The position numbers and the translations under genes are program-made. From the NCBI GenBank assembly GCA_029747015.1, contig JAKOGI010000001.1, forward strand, positions 2,189,001-2,253,000: a stretch of DNA of 64,000 nucleotides, given 5' to 3'. This document shows positions 11,801-26,800 of the stretch, piece after piece. This DNA is from Carnegiea gigantea. Taxonomy: Eukaryota; Streptophyta; Magnoliopsida; Caryophyllales; Cactaceae. Numbering within the stretch: the stretch's first letter is position 1; each line of letters starts with the position of its first letter. Under the pieces are notes generated by a model. The model was not told the origin of the DNA. It ran no database searches and saw only the letters and a list, made by a program, of their open reading frames with translations.

Positions 11801-14800
11801 ACGATTTGGAATTTTAATCAATAGTCATAAAAATGAAATTACAAAGCTAATGCAATTAACGAAATTGTCCTCGTCGAGCCTTCATGTCTTGGAAATGATG
11901 ATTTAGTAGCCAACTTTTTGAAATATCTATGCATTTTCAACCGGACCAAAAAAATTCAATTGGGCAAGTAGAGGAGATTCAACAATTGTAACTAATTAGT
12001 GGCTAATCTAAGCAATGAACAACACATAAAATCACAATTAACAAACGATTTTTTAAACAATTAATCTAACCATCTAAGTAATTAAAAGCTAAACAATTGA
12101 AAATCTAACAAATAATAGCTAACATTAAAACTAAATACTTAGAATTAGATCTAGGATTTTTGGGTTTGTATCTTCGAATGTAGTTTTGGTGGTGGTGGTG
12201 AGGAAGGGGCGTTGAATGGGCGGGCAATGGAGAGGCATGCCTGGCTAGTTGAGAGCGGTTGTTGGCCACCGCGAGTGGGCTTGGGCATGCCGCGGTGGGC
12301 GACTGGGTGTGTAGGCAGTAATTGAGAATGAGGGATGGGGCCAGAAACAAAAGGAGAGAGCTATTGAGTGAAAAAGTCAGCATCGAAACTGCAACATCAG
12401 CCCCTTGCCTTGACCTTGCACGCCCATCCAACCGCTAGACCAAACGTCTTTTGATGCTCTCAATTACCTGAAACATTATTTATATAATGTATTTATTTAT
12501 TTTTAACATAACTTATCGATTTTTTTTTAATTTTTGAGCGGGGTCGCTTGACCCCACGTGACCCCACCATGGCTCCACCCCTGACTGGGAAGATACTTGT
12601 ATTTGATAGGTGATCGGCCTTTGCATAATGGAATTTTCATTTTATGTTGTAGACAAAAAATTTTGTTCTGACCAGCTAAATAAAATTTCAAATTAGGTAC
12701 TTGAACATTCTCCCCTTCATGCCAAGCAAAACAATTGTTAGAGAAGCTTCTGGTAACACCTTTTGGACCGTACCTACTTCTACTTTTTGCCCACAAGAAC
12801 AAATACTAAAAGACTAACAAACAATGTACAATGAGAGAAGCCATTTATCAAATATCACAAATAGTCTATGTTACTCGGACTCGGGCATGCCCAAGTTGAA
12901 CTGTCAAGTGTTCGATATGGTGTCGTGTCAGACTCAGAAATTCTCTTTCTTTTTCTTTATTTTGTAAAATGAAGGGTTAAGTCTCCGCAACCATCTCCAA
13001 ATGTCAAGCATTTAACACTGTAATTGATGCAAAAACGAAGAGTCGAAGTAACATAGGAAATAATAATATGTTGTGATGGAAACATGCTGCATAATACATA
13101 CCCCAAATGTGACTAAACCAGGCCCCCTTGCATTAGGTCTTAAACCCTCTATACTATCATTTTCCGTGGGATCAGACCTGCAGATGTAACTAGTGTGAGG
13201 CACAACCAGGGGAATGAAACAGACACAATGCATCCAACTTGGGCATACCATAGGAGGTCCATTAGCACTATGGATCCAGCATCCATTGTTATTGGCCTCT
13301 CAATTTTCTCTATTTGTTCCACTGCGTGTATTGACCTTCCAATGCCACCATGCATACAAATAATTTTCTTCTCAATAAGTGCCGCAAGTGGAAGATAATT
13401 GAAGAGTTGATTGAACCGTGTCCATGCCCATATTCCATCACTCTCTCCCTATAAAATTTTCCAATTACAAGAATCTCAAATGCACATAAAACAGAAAAAG
13501 TCGAGGGAAAGATAACCCATACCATCCTTTCTATGCATTCGAGACGGAATCCAAAGAGTGCATTGATGTCAGCGGCTTCATGATTCCCACGTATCAAGTG
13601 AACATTTTCCGGATACTCAATCTTCAAACAGAGATTGCAAAACTGTTAGTTTTGAACACCATTAATCATTGATAGTCATCAGAACAGGAAGGGTAAGTGG
13701 CGCTAGCATGCCTTCAGAGCAAGAAGTAAAGTAATAGTCTCCAAGCTATGTTGCCCTCGGTCAACATAGTCACCCAAAAATAGATAGTCAATATACCTGG
13801 AAGAGAGAAAATGGCACGTTAGTATCAAGTCAAAACTAGCACCATGCTTATCGACTCTATTCCCTCCAAGTCCTCCCTACTGAGTGACCACATGAGTAAT
13901 GAGGCCCTTCAGATGGACCACCTTAAATCTTAACAAACATCCCAAACAGTAAAACTTAAATCGCAAAGTCACTGGTTTATGCATTTACAGTTAGTTTGTA
14001 ACTCTTTCAAGTTGTCAATGCCGGTACTCAAGACAGATACATTTATCTGCAGAGGCAAGAATAGTAATATTCTCAGAATAATCTTTCCTCTGATGTAGGG
14101 GAAACAGTAGGCAGAGCATCAAGGCTCCATATCTTAAACTCTTCTGTGAACCATTTGCATAGCTAGTGTCAAAGCCAGCAGCTTCATAACCATAGTGAGT
14201 TCACACATACTTTTTTCTAGAATTGGAGAAAATAAAGCAGTTTCACTCTCACTCCAAGTCAAAGTCAAAGTCATCGTCTCCATCCCAAAACAAAAGCATA
14301 CATCTAATAATCTCATTCAGATGGACCCACCAACATGAACCAAATCTGTCCAAAAACAGATGAAGCTGCTCCCCTTAAAATATTATTCTCATCATGGTTT
14401 TAATAAATGCAGATTAATACTAGGTTCTTGATGACAAAGTAGATGAGCTTCATACAGCAGAAAAACAGTTAAGAAGGAATCAATACAACACGCATTTCAA
14501 GATAAAATATCATAGCATTGTTACAATAGCAAGCATCCTAAAAGGCAAAAGCCATAGATCTTGATAAATCTCCGCTTTTTTCCATCATAGAGATCGCATT
14601 AAACTTCTGAGTCACACAACTCGGTTGCATCATAAGAAAGCACACCCACCATACATATAATTCATACAAAAGCATGCGCATGCATACAAAGTACAAACAA
14701 AAGAAGAACATGTTACCTACTAGAACAGAAGTAGATGAGTTACGTGTAATTATGTAAACCTCCATGTAAATGAGTTTATATAAGCCTCCATGCTGTAAAC

Positions 14801-17800
14801 TACATGTTCATAGATTTACAGATAGATTCGCAATTTGTCTTAGTCACCTAAAAATAGTAAATCAACGTTGTCTAATTGTCTAGACTTACGTAATGTCACC
14901 AGCAGTTGAAGGAAATCCATATTCATCAAACAGCCGCATCAAATCACCAAACTGTCCATGGAGATCACCAAAAACCTTGATGGGAGCTTTCAGCTGGAGA
15001 ACAGTCGGCTCATTCATAAAGATCTGTTCCGCAGCATGGCAAAGTTCACCCACTTCGTACGAGTCTAGGAAAAACCTCCTATTAACAGGAGGTTTCCAGT
15101 TTCGTGGCCTAAGTAAAGTTGATATGACCTGCCAAAAGGGGAACAATAGTAAAGACAAGTATATTTTCATTGCATTTAAAAAAGGAAATGGATTGTAAAA
15201 ACAAAAATAATAATTCTGTAAATAGTACTTTTTTATGCAAGCCCTGAGGAGACTTCTGCCGTGTAAATTTTTTGGTATGATGTGGTGGGTCACTGCTGCC
15301 AGGTACCATCCTTCTGCTTTCATTTTCAAACTGGTCAAGTGATAATTGCCTCACCATCCCACCCAAGTTTCCCACAGCTTCTTTAGCAACAACCACCTGT
15401 GCCAATCAAAATATCAATACCAGAAGACAAACACCGGTTTTCACACACAATAAAGTTGAAGACCATACCGCTCTAGAGTGGAGGTGGACATCAACATCAG
15501 TGTCACTCCCATCTGAAGGAGTATCCACATTTTGCATGCTGCCATGTGAGAGCGGCGTCTCATCCGGAGAAGATGAAGATGCAGTCTGTGCAGCTTGCCA
15601 GACTGTTCTAACTGCCTCCATTTCAGCAGTAGATAACTCCACAAGTTTTTCCGTGGACTTCACTGGGCTGGGAAAGAATAGCACAAAATTCATTAGGATA
15701 AAAGCAATTCTCAGAATGATAGAATTCCTAATTATTCACAGAGATGAGCTACCCACCCGTACCTTATGCCACCAGATGGACTTTCATGTCTTCTATCTGC
15801 TAGTGGAACCTCAGCATGTGAAATTGGACTAGACTTATTTACTTTAAGACCAGTCAGGCTTTCGGCTCTCTCTGCTGTCAATGCGGAAGGGTTGATTTCC
15901 GACAGCGACACGGCATTCTCCGCAAAGAGGAAGTCATCTAGCAGCATATCTGCATCAAATTTTGTGTCATTTCAACTTTGCCAAAGATATACCACATGCT
16001 AGACAGGCTTGTAAAATCAGCATGCTTGTATAACCACGCACCTAATATTACTCCCTCCAACTAGAAGTCATTGTTAAATTTCCACAAAAGATCCAAAATG
16101 CATATAAGGAAACATAAATTACACTGCGTAACCAATGGAAAGGACACTAGGAGGACAAAAAGAATTTCCTACTGATATTGATATTGGGTTACATAAAGCA
16201 TCAGCTTTAAACCCTTTTCTGTTTACAGTTGTCTCGGATGAGCTTACTAAAGGAATTTAGAATGACATACCATGGCGCATGTTCTTCGCAGTAGATAGTG
16301 TCTTCAAAGATGAGACTAAAGAAGGGGTAAACAAGCTGAAACGGTGGACATATATCTTCGATTCTTAAGGGTTTTAGATTGGGCAGGTTTAGACTCAAAT
16401 ACATAGAAAGCAAGTTTAGCGAAGTCGACGGACGAATAGTGGCAGAAGTCACCATTGGTGGTCTCTTGAAGGTTGATAAGTTTAAATGCTTGGGTTCAAT
16501 GATACAAGGCAAAGGGGGCATGGACGAAAACATTGTTCACTGTATAAGGGTAGGATGGCAAAAGTGAAGGAATATGCCTGGAATGTTGTGTAATAATAAG
16601 ATCTCAATAAGGCTAAAGGAAAAATTTACCGTGTGTTAGTCAGACCAACACTATCATATGATTCATACTGTTAGCCGATCAGGAAGTAAGTTCGAAGGAT
16701 TGCGGTGGCATCGTGGCAGAGACCAGGGTGGCTCGGTGGACATGTCATTATACAAGATTGGAAAAGATTAGTAATGAAATAATGAACGAAAAAGTAAGAA
16801 TGGTGCCTATAGAGGCTAGATGAGAGAAACGAGACGCGGATGGTTTGACTTTGATCATATCAAGGGGGGGAAAAAAGTACAGATCCATCTATGTGGAGGT
16901 ATGAAACGATCACCCTATCACAATGTAAGAGTGAGAGAGAAAGACTAAAGAAAAATTGGAATGAGTTGACTAGTGAGGATATGAGACACTTGAGACTGAG
17001 GGTGGATGTTACTCAAGACAGAAATATTGGAAGGTCCAGGATCCGAGTTGTAGATAATAAACTAGATATCAGGTAATTAGCTTTCTTCCCTTTGGCCTTT
17101 GTTCACTTTGTTTACTCTCAATTTTTGTTCACTTTGTTCACTCTCAATTCCTTTGTTTTCATCTTTTAGAGTTGCTGTGACGGGATAGAAAAGAAGAAAA
17201 CTGAATAAAACACGAGTTTCCTCAGCCAAGAAAGCAAACTGAGAAAAAGAGAGAAAAGAAAGAGTAAAAAGAGAGGCGGCAATATTTGGTTTGAGGCAGT
17301 GTGTGGTCTACGAGTCAACTAGGCTAAAAACTCTATTTTGCCCGTGGGCCAGGTGGGTAATAGCCAATTGCTAGCAGGTGTGTTAGGACGCACCGTGGAT
17401 TCTTTTCCTACCTACTATCTTGGCCTCCCTCTTGGAGCAAAATTCAAAGATAAATATATCTGGGAGACAATAGTGGAAAGATTTGAGAAAAAGCTCTCTG
17501 GATGAAGAGCTAACTATCTTTCCAAGGGTGGTAGACTCACTCTTATCCGAAGCGTCCTTTCTAACATTCCTACTTACTTCCTATCTCTTTTTCCCATACC
17601 GGAGTCAGTGGCGGCCAAGTTGGAAGCCATTCAAAGGAATTTTCTTTGGGGCTCCTTCGGTGCTGATTTCAAGTATCATTTAGTGAGATGAGATATTGTT
17701 AAGCTTCCCATGTCAGAAGGAGGGTTGGGAGTCAGAGACCTAAAGCTCTTTAATGAGGCTTTGCTTGGTAAGTGGCTATGGAGATTCATGAATGAGAAGA

Positions 17801-20800
17801 CCAACCTTTGGAGGAGGGTGATTTATACTAAGTATGGTGAGAAAGGGTTTGGGTGGTTTCCCTCTAGACCAAATGGTCCTTATGGAGCAAGCCTTTGGAG
17901 GTTTATTTGTAAAGGATGGGATAGATTTTTTCCTCATCTTTCTTTTGAGGTGGGGGCCCACTCTACCATTTTGCTTTGGCATGACCGCTGGTGTGAAGGT
18001 GCTCCTTTGAAGGACCTTTTCCCTTCTCTTTATACTATCGCGGAGAATAAAGAAACTACTGTGGCTACATATTGTGACAATGTATCTGGGGCGCGCATTT
18101 GGTCACCTATTTTTATTCGTAATGCCTTAGTGGATGACGCCTCCCTTATAAGCTTGCTTATTAAGCTGAATGGGATTCTTACTGGGCAATCATCTCTTGA
18201 TTCAGTCATATGGGATCTCAATCCTAAAGGGAGCTTTACGGTGAAGTCTTATTATGTGAGGCTTGCCTCTGTGCCTTCTACAACATTGCATCGAATATAG
18301 GGAATCTGTTTTCTCTGGAAGATCATTTGAAAATCTCTGGCTCCATTTAGAGTGTCTTTTTTTGTTTGGGAGGCTACCCATGACAGTATTTTGACTTAAA
18401 ATAATTTGCAAAAGAGGGATAAGATCTTGGTGAACTGGTGCCCGTTATGCAAGGCTACAGCAGAATCGGTGAACCATTTGTTGCTTCATTGCCCCTTTGC
18501 AAGAACTCTTTGGGATCTGCCCTTGGGAGTTTCTTGGGTTATGTCCAATTCTATTTCGGATCACCTCTATGCATGGGAGGGCTTTTTTGGTAGGAAGGCG
18601 AAAAAGAAGAATGCTAGAATATTTCCTCATGCAATCTTTCGGAGCATTTGGCGCGAAAGAAATAAAAGAGTCTTTGAGGGTAGGGAGATGCCACTTCAAT
18701 GTTTTAAAGATTATTTCATCAAAGGTCTCTATTTTTGGGACAAAGGGATCTTTTGTTACTCTTCTCTTGATCTCTTAGATTTTGTGGATACTGTGCATAT
18801 GGGATGTGTATAGCCTTTTGTAGGATGCTATCTTTGCATCCAGCCTTTTGTTAATGATATATATTTATTCTTTTCCTTATCCAAAAAAAAAAAAAGAGAG
18901 GCGGCAATATGTTATTCTGCTCACCAAATTACCTGAGAATGAAAATCTCTAGCAAGTTTGATTCAGATACATAAATGTAATTCATCTGGCTGTAGTCCAC
19001 ATGGATTCAAGAAACACATTGTAAGAGAACTACCCACTAAAAATTTTCCAGCAAAGAACATATTTGCTCTAAACAATCTCAATCTTCATGGTAAAATTTC
19101 AGCATATCAAAGTTCATGTGAAGTATACGTATTGAGTATCTAAACATTCTCCTTGGTGTCAACTTAATCGGATGTTTTAATAATTCATTAAGAAAAGAGT
19201 TGCAGACATTCTCCTAATCCCCCCCCCCCACATTGTCGCGCACACACGCTCATACGCAAATATGAATAAACCAGAAACAAGCTAAAATTCCCTTCTATTT
19301 TTACCTCCTCTAAGGCCACCATAAATATATATATGAACACCGACAGATGCAGCGCCATGCCGGCAGCGACGCATTAGCTCCAAAGAAGGATCATGCTCTG
19401 TTGGTCCTTTATTAGCTTTCGAAGACTTAACCAGCCCATGTCTGTCCAACCATACTCCAGCAGCAGTATCCAAAACTTCAATAAATGAAATACATAGGTA
19501 ACTAATAGATCATATTGTCAGTTATCTTCACACATGGTAACAAGTGAGCACATGCACCAATGTCCCATGGCTCACCTGCAACTGCTGCTTCACCTTCAAC
19601 AGGACGTCCTCCCTTAAGAACACCCCCTGTAACGTGCAATCTAGCGCCTACAAAGACCTAATAGGAAACGTGCTTTAGATACAAACATATCTTAGCAGTC
19701 TAGGGAAATGACTTGCAACACTCTATGCGCCAATACAATTAGTTGACCAACAAAGAATGGTTATAAAACCATGAAACACGTCACATACCGCAGCATGTTG
19801 GTATCTTGGTGAAGGTGACACACCAGGTGCAAGAGTCCACTCCCATTGACCATTTCTATGCATCAGTAACCCATAAGCATCTGGCAAGGCCTGTAGACAA
19901 CAAAAACAATCTTTCAAAGATGCAAAATGAGCCTTTGAGTAGCCACAGACTAAACAATGGACGCAGCGGAAGTTGTTCAACAGAACCAACTGAAACCTTG
20001 AATCTGGTGGAAGAATATGAATGGTAATTCATAAATTACAACCCTTAAGATGATACAATATAGGGAAGAGTCTAAAATGAATACATAAGTTCTCGATTTC
20101 TAGCAAGCAAGGAGACAAGTACATAGGCATCTACTCAGTCAGTAGATAACTTGTGGACCTTTTGCCATCAGAGATATCAACAAGCATAGTGTTTTATCTT
20201 GCCTCATGCCCGTCCCCCTTTTACCTTGAGTACTCATCTTGGAAAATGACACTCCAACAAAGGCATAGACACCCCCCACTTATACTTCAAAAAAAAAAAA
20301 AAAATTAGAAAATCACAATGTTTACCACTGACACCAATGTTCAGAAGCTCAACCCCCTAGCATGCGTATGGCCAACACAGAGTAGCTGAGTAACATTGTG
20401 AAATAAAAAGAAAAACAAGTCAAAAGAAATAAAAACAAGTCAAAAGAAGTACAGAGAATTCGACACAAAACAGATTTCTGTCTACAATTATTCTGTAGCA
20501 CCAATCAATCATGCAGCTTCACCAACAGCAGTGGAACATACCGCACCAGTTGAGTCTCTTCCACCACAAAGCAAAAACATGCCATCTGATCGGGCACTTC
20601 CTGTTGCATACCTACATATTGTACCAACATCTTGCTAAATACATATAGGGAAGGGTCTTTCTTTAAGAAAGAGATGACTAAACAAGTAATAGTTCAAGAT
20701 CAATCCCAGAATGCAGCAGAGAAAACAATTCAGAATTTCAGAATCAAAATTTTTGGGACAGAAATCTCAAACTGAAATTATGTATAAATGATTGATGTCT

Positions 20801-23800
20801 AAAAGAAATAAGCACAATTGGCAAGGTTAAACTAGTGGCAACATCCAGCAAAAATGAAGATAGAAGAAGCAGAACATTAGAACTAAGGCAAAAAGCGAGC
20901 AGGCAGAAGATCTAACAAAGACAAACAAGCAGAGAGCGTTCGGCAGGTAATATCAGCTAGCTTTTGGCTTCTTGACTTGGTCAAACATCTCTTTCTTCTT
21001 TAGGCTTGTTTACTGACTCAGCATATAGAATTTTTCAACTAGTTCTAAGAAACTCCTCATGGTAGTGTAAAGCTTCTCAAAAGCTAAATGCCACTTTTTT
21101 CAAGTTCTTGGTAACACAACCTGTTCGGCTGTTCCCATGAACAGAGGACACAAGCCTACCCTACTCTCCCTCTCACATTCTAATACAACTCTGGCTGAGT
21201 TATTTTTCCCCTTTCTATGGGCCGAGGGTTGCAGGGGGCAGGGGAGGCGGTAGCCACACTTAACAAGAATTCTGGAGGAGGGGGGTAAAAAAAAGAATCT
21301 GTCTTCATTATCATGTCATTGAGGCTATAAGGTTCAGAAAACATTTATAACAAAGATGGATGAGACAGGAGCCCCATCCCCACCCAGAAAAGTAACCTTG
21401 TTAGAGGCATTGATAGTAATAACGTTGGTGTTTAGCATAACAGAAAAAGTGGAAAAGAAGACGGAAGTCCACACTTGAGTGAGAACTTTAAATATTATTT
21501 TGGGGCCGAAGATAACCTACCAAAAACAACATACTTGCAGAAATTTAGAACATTCACATTGTAAGGTCAATTTTATGTCATCTAGCATCGTAAAGAGGAT
21601 ATACCATAATTCTTTGGAAGGTAAGAAATTTGCTATCCAAGACTCCTATTCCTCTCTTTTCTCTGATTCCAACCACTGGAGGCCAAAAGCATCGTGACCC
21701 CCGCCCCCCCCCCCCCCCCAAAAAAAAAAGGTTATGGAAAGACACCAGTGTATGGTTGAATAATAATCAAAATTAGGTTGCTCCAATTTTCTAGGTCATC
21801 TTGCATTTAACAGTTGATAATAGAATTAGTTTTACCAAACGAAACTACTGTAGTCAACAAGCTAAAAGTGAAAGAGGGCTTTCAACTGACAGTTAATAAT
21901 GCCATCATAGACTTAATCTACTCACAGTCACAAACTAAGCATTGATTAGACTGTTATATTTACCCTTAATCAGTTGCAAATTGAGCATTGATTAGATTGT
22001 TAAACTCAGATAAAGAAATGAGTTTTATACGATGGCTTCAAAAGGGGTCTCTCCAGAAATGTCTCACCCACTAGAGCAAGTCGCATATCACTAACTACAG
22101 CGGGCTAAATAATGCCATTTCATCGTCAGTTTGTCACCATTAAGTATTAATTTTATAGCACGGTTCAACATCAACACTCATGCCAAAACTCAACAGTGCA
22201 GATTATGTATGATCAAATACAAGTGATGCTATGTCCATAAACATAACAGTCAAGTTGCAAATGCAAACCCATTCAAAACCACAGGACTTTAGCTCTTGAA
22301 GTACCTCATGATGGGAGGAAAAAGCAAGCATACTAGCACCATCACATGACACCATTTTTTTACTTGGGGGGGTGGGTCCTGAAAAACAGTAATATGGGTA
22401 GAGAAACCAAAAGGATGTAAAGCATCCAGCGATCCACAAACAGGTTATAGAAATTCTATCAACAAATTTGGCTACAAAACAGGTTTTCCCACAGTTTAGA
22501 ATAAGAAAGAAAAACTACTCAAAGAGGATTTAAGACTTATAGCTAATGCTGAGATTAATTAACAAGGACTGAACTCACATTCTAGCAGAAGGTCTATCAC
22601 CTTCAGGGTTAAGCCTCTGCCACACATAAGGTTTCTGGGCAGTATCCAAAGCCCACACATCTGAAAGGGCCTTTTTCCCTGAAAGATAAGAAAAATATCA
22701 CTATAAGGACGCTTCTAGTTCTTTAAGCTTTAGCACATGCGTATTGACCAAAGAACACACTACGACTAAAAAGGGCAAGAGAACCAGACTGTTGAATGCA
22801 AAGCATCTGATAGACAAGAATTCAAAAGCCACATCAAATGTAGTGTTCCACTCTAAAACTGCATCACCTTTTCCAGCAATACTAAGCCAAACGTTCACAG
22901 GGCTCAACATAATACATAGCCTTCACAATCCAAAAGAGTTCCTATTCACCGTACAAAAATCAGAAAATCCACCAAAAGGCTGGTTGGTTGTATTCACAGA
23001 CAAAGCAGAAACAAGAAAGTAAGCTTCTTGAAATTGCATAACAGTAGAACTGGTGCCATTCACTTGCTTGCTTTAGGAATTATGTATACTTCTTTTGAAA
23101 TTACTATTTTGATTTAAATTTCACATTGTCTGAGCACGGGAGCTTGATAGAGTTGGTATTATACATTCACATGAGTGTCGAACTAGCTCATTTTTTGTCG
23201 ATGCAAGACTGGGTTTCCCTTGTTAAATCATGACGTTCACGGAGTCACAGTTCTAGTGTTAAATGTTTGGTCTTGGTAATGCTCTATCTACTGTGGAGAC
23301 AGTCGAAGGTCATATCCCAACCGGTTGCCTTGGCTGACGCAGTGGCTGTCAGTCATCGCTGCCATCCGGCAAGTTGCCGTCGTCTGCCGTACCGTCGCCG
23401 TCAGTCACAGTTCAGAGAGAGAGAGAGGGAAAGAGAGTAGTTCGCACACCAGTCAACGTGGTCTTGGGATTCGAACGCGGCCATCAGAGGTAAACCTGAG
23501 ACCTACTGGGTCTTAGGTCTCCGGGAGAAGCTGAATTCCCTACACTGGCCACCGTTTGCTCACTCGTCGGGTTTTCGTATTCATCAGGTGAGTTTTCTCA
23601 GATCTGTCTCCGAGGGGTGGGTTTTCTCCTCTGCTGAAGTGAGGGCTGGCCTGGTCGGCGGTTTCTGTCCCCGCTGGCTCCCTCTGCCCTGGCATATCAG
23701 TCGCCGGCAACTTTCCGGCAACCGGAACTTCTCCGAAATTTCACCAGCGCACTGTTTTCGACTCCTTATTTCGAGGACAGCCCAGAGGTGGTGTTGGTCT

Positions 23801-26800
23801 TGACGTTTTGAACTCCGGTGAGCCATTTCCGCCTTTGGTTGGTGTCTCGCTCTCTCATTTTCACCGGTTTTGGTTCGTACTTCGCTGTAGAGCTGGTATT
23901 AGCCGGTATTATGAGGGGGCCTGTACGAAAAAGTTGTGGCTATTGAAAGTAAGTCATTTGATCTCAGTGTGGTTGGAAATAAAAAGGACATATTGACAAT
24001 CTCATAGAATGGGAGGGGGAGGAGATTTTCCATTTTTTTGCCTCAACCAGTTATTTTGCGGTTGGTAAGAGCTTGGGGTAGGCTTAGGAAGTCTAAATCA
24101 GCTTCTTGGTGTAATCAAATGAGGCTTCATTCCAGGATTTATATGTTGGAACTCAAGAGCAATCATACAGAAAAATTCTTTTACTTTCGTCATTTTCCCA
24201 GCCAGTTGGAATGAACAGATTGGGTTAAAATCTTTGATTCAGTTGCTGAGATTGTGGGTCAGTCTCCCCTCGAGCCAGTTTTGCAACTGAAAGGGTGCAA
24301 CTTGCAAGCACTGAAGTCTAAGAGCTTTGGGTGGACTCAACTCCCCTGCCGCCACCCCTAGATTGTTGCCCTCAGTGTGGTTTCGCTGGTGAACCACCAA
24401 GTTTTCTCCGCTCCTATGCTGGTGTTTTGTCATCTCCACCTTTGACTACTAACTTGGAGTTAATTTCCCAGTGGAACCGTCCCCGTCTCTAGAGGTTCAA
24501 GGGAATGGTGAGACTCCTAAGTTAACCAGGAGAAATGGCAAGCATCTTGGGCATATCTATAGACGTCAACCAAATCAAGTCTATGTTCGTAGGAGCTCCA
24601 TGGGTTTAATCTCGAAGGAAACTAATAGAGGCACAAATACCAATGTGGAGGTAGCACTAGCAAAAGGAGTCCCTGATGCCTCTCCTGCCTTGTTAGCTCC
24701 TACTTCAAGTTCTCCTTCAGTTGATGAGGTTGAGTGGGTTGATCCAGCAAGGCTGGAAGCTGATATCTCTAGTCAGCTTTATATGGGCACACTCATGTTG
24801 CCAGTGAGGGATGATTATGCTCCGCCATCAGTAAGGAATGAGCTGGTGAGGAGTGCTTATTCTTCTTATTCGACCTATACACTATCTTCTCCCTCTTTGG
24901 CGTCAATTCATACGCCTTCCACTTCTTATTCTTGGCTTAATGATATGATTGACCAACCTACTGCCCTGGTGGTTAATCCTCCTCTTTTTTATGTGGGAAA
25001 TCACTCTTCTCATTTTGTTGATTTGGGTCTTGGTGTTTTTGGTGGTGTACCTTGCGACTTACCCAGAGAAGTGCTTCGGGATGCACTTGCTATAAGTTTA
25101 GAATCTCGAAGTAGTGCATCTTCTTCAGGGATGGTTGACAACAGGTGTGAGCATCCAGTGCATCATGATTGGCCATTAGTGTCCATTGCGCAGAATAATG
25201 CTGAAGATGTGAAAACTCCTCTAGCCATTGATTTCTCCCTTCTTCAGAGTTCAAATGATTCGATCTCAGTAGACGATATTTGGGATGGAGCTTAGTTTGA
25301 AAAGGCGCAGGTGAGGCGCGCCTAGGCGAGAGGCACACGGGCTGGCGCCTCACCCACACCCAGGCGACGCCCATTCCTGAAGCCACGCGAGGCGTGCGCC
25401 TCATGGCGCCTCACACCGAGGCGCAAGGCGAGCCAGGCGCGCGCCGAGAGGAACTTAAGGCTTCCTTCGAGAAAAAGGAAAGAATTGGAAGAAAACACTT
25501 AAAGCATGCTTCGGCTGCCTTCTTCAGCCTCTCAACTGAACTGTGCTCGACCATTCGAAACCCTCGAGGACTCAACTCTTCTCAGTCGAAGCCTTCATCT
25601 CAGTCGACCAGGTATGTGTATGCTTTCTCTTCTTCTCTTCTTCGTCCTGCTGTTCTTCTTCTCTTCTTCGTGCTGCTCTGCTTCTTCTCTGCTACAGTCG
25701 ACCAGCCGGCCATGGCTGTGTTGCCTTCTTTTCCTTTTTTTTCGTTTTTCTCTCTCCCTTAAGCTCTCATCCTCTCTTTCGGCGTTCTCTGTCTCTGTTC
25801 GAGCCATTTTCATCACCTTTCCTCCCCTGTTTTCGAGTTAGTGACTTCTCCAGTTCTCCTCCTCTGTTCTGTCTATCGGGTTCCTCAGGTCAGGTGCTCT
25901 GCTCGAGCCTTCTTCAGCAGCAATATCACGTTTTTTTTTTTTTTTTAATTTGCTTTGCTGGGCAGGGCATGGTAGAAATGTGATTATTTTTTTTGGTTAA
26001 ATTTGCAACAACTAAATTTTCCATTTTGTAGTCAGTGGAATTTTTTTTTGCTGAGCAGGGCAGGACATGGTAGAAATGTGATTATTTTTTTGTTAAATTC
26101 AACAGTCCTCTATTTTGTCCTTTTTTTTTGGTGCAAAACGCAATTAGTGATTAGCGTCTCACTAACTATTTGCTTAATTGCGATGGAATTTTAGTTCGAG
26201 AGTTGAAACGGTGAGTTAAATGGAGGATTCAAACCCAACCGGTAACACTTCGGGTTCGGGTTCAGCTTCCTCTAAATCGTTAGACCCCGGAAGGAAGAAT
26301 GAGAAGCAAGATCCAACAAATAGAAATAATTTCTTTTGCAATTTTTGCGGAGTGAGAACCACCGGGGGTGTTTTCCGACTAAAACAACATCTAGTTGGTG
26401 GGCATCGAGACACACTAGCTTGTCAAAGGGTTCCCGAGCATGTTAAGAAAGAAATCCAAGATTACATGGACCTTAAAAAGACGAGTAAAGAAGCCTATGA
26501 TATGTCTAAACGCTTGCCACAAAGCTATTTTGATGAAAATGATGATGATGATGAGTGTGTTGAGATGCCTAAGAGAGGAAAATTCACAAGTGGTGGGTCA
26601 AAAGGTAGTAATAACATGCCTTCAAAGAGATCAAAGACAAAAGGTCCAATAGATATGTTCTTTACTCCTAATCCCGCAGATGTTGTGAAGGCAAGAAAGG
26701 AAGGGAAGGATCAAGGAAGGCAAAAGACTTTAAATGAGATGTGTAGGAAAGATCTAAGGAACAAAGTTTGTAGGGATATTGCTAGATTCTTCTATGATGG

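Noticed and set aside
12105..12431. Minus-strand ORF of 108 codons in BSL1 intron 18
   Set aside because: It falls inside the hAT-like nonautonomous element and has no recognisable domain.
24471..25295. Host gene candidate (274 codons)
   Set aside because: It is the first part of L1 ORF1: it sits inside the L1 borders and its frame continues beyond the hAT insertion.
25394..25983. Overlapping plus-strand ORFs of 110-146 codons rich in Ser, Leu and Phe
   Set aside because: They lie in the left subterminal and leader region of the hAT and reflect its pyrimidine-rich sequence in three frames; no family similarity.
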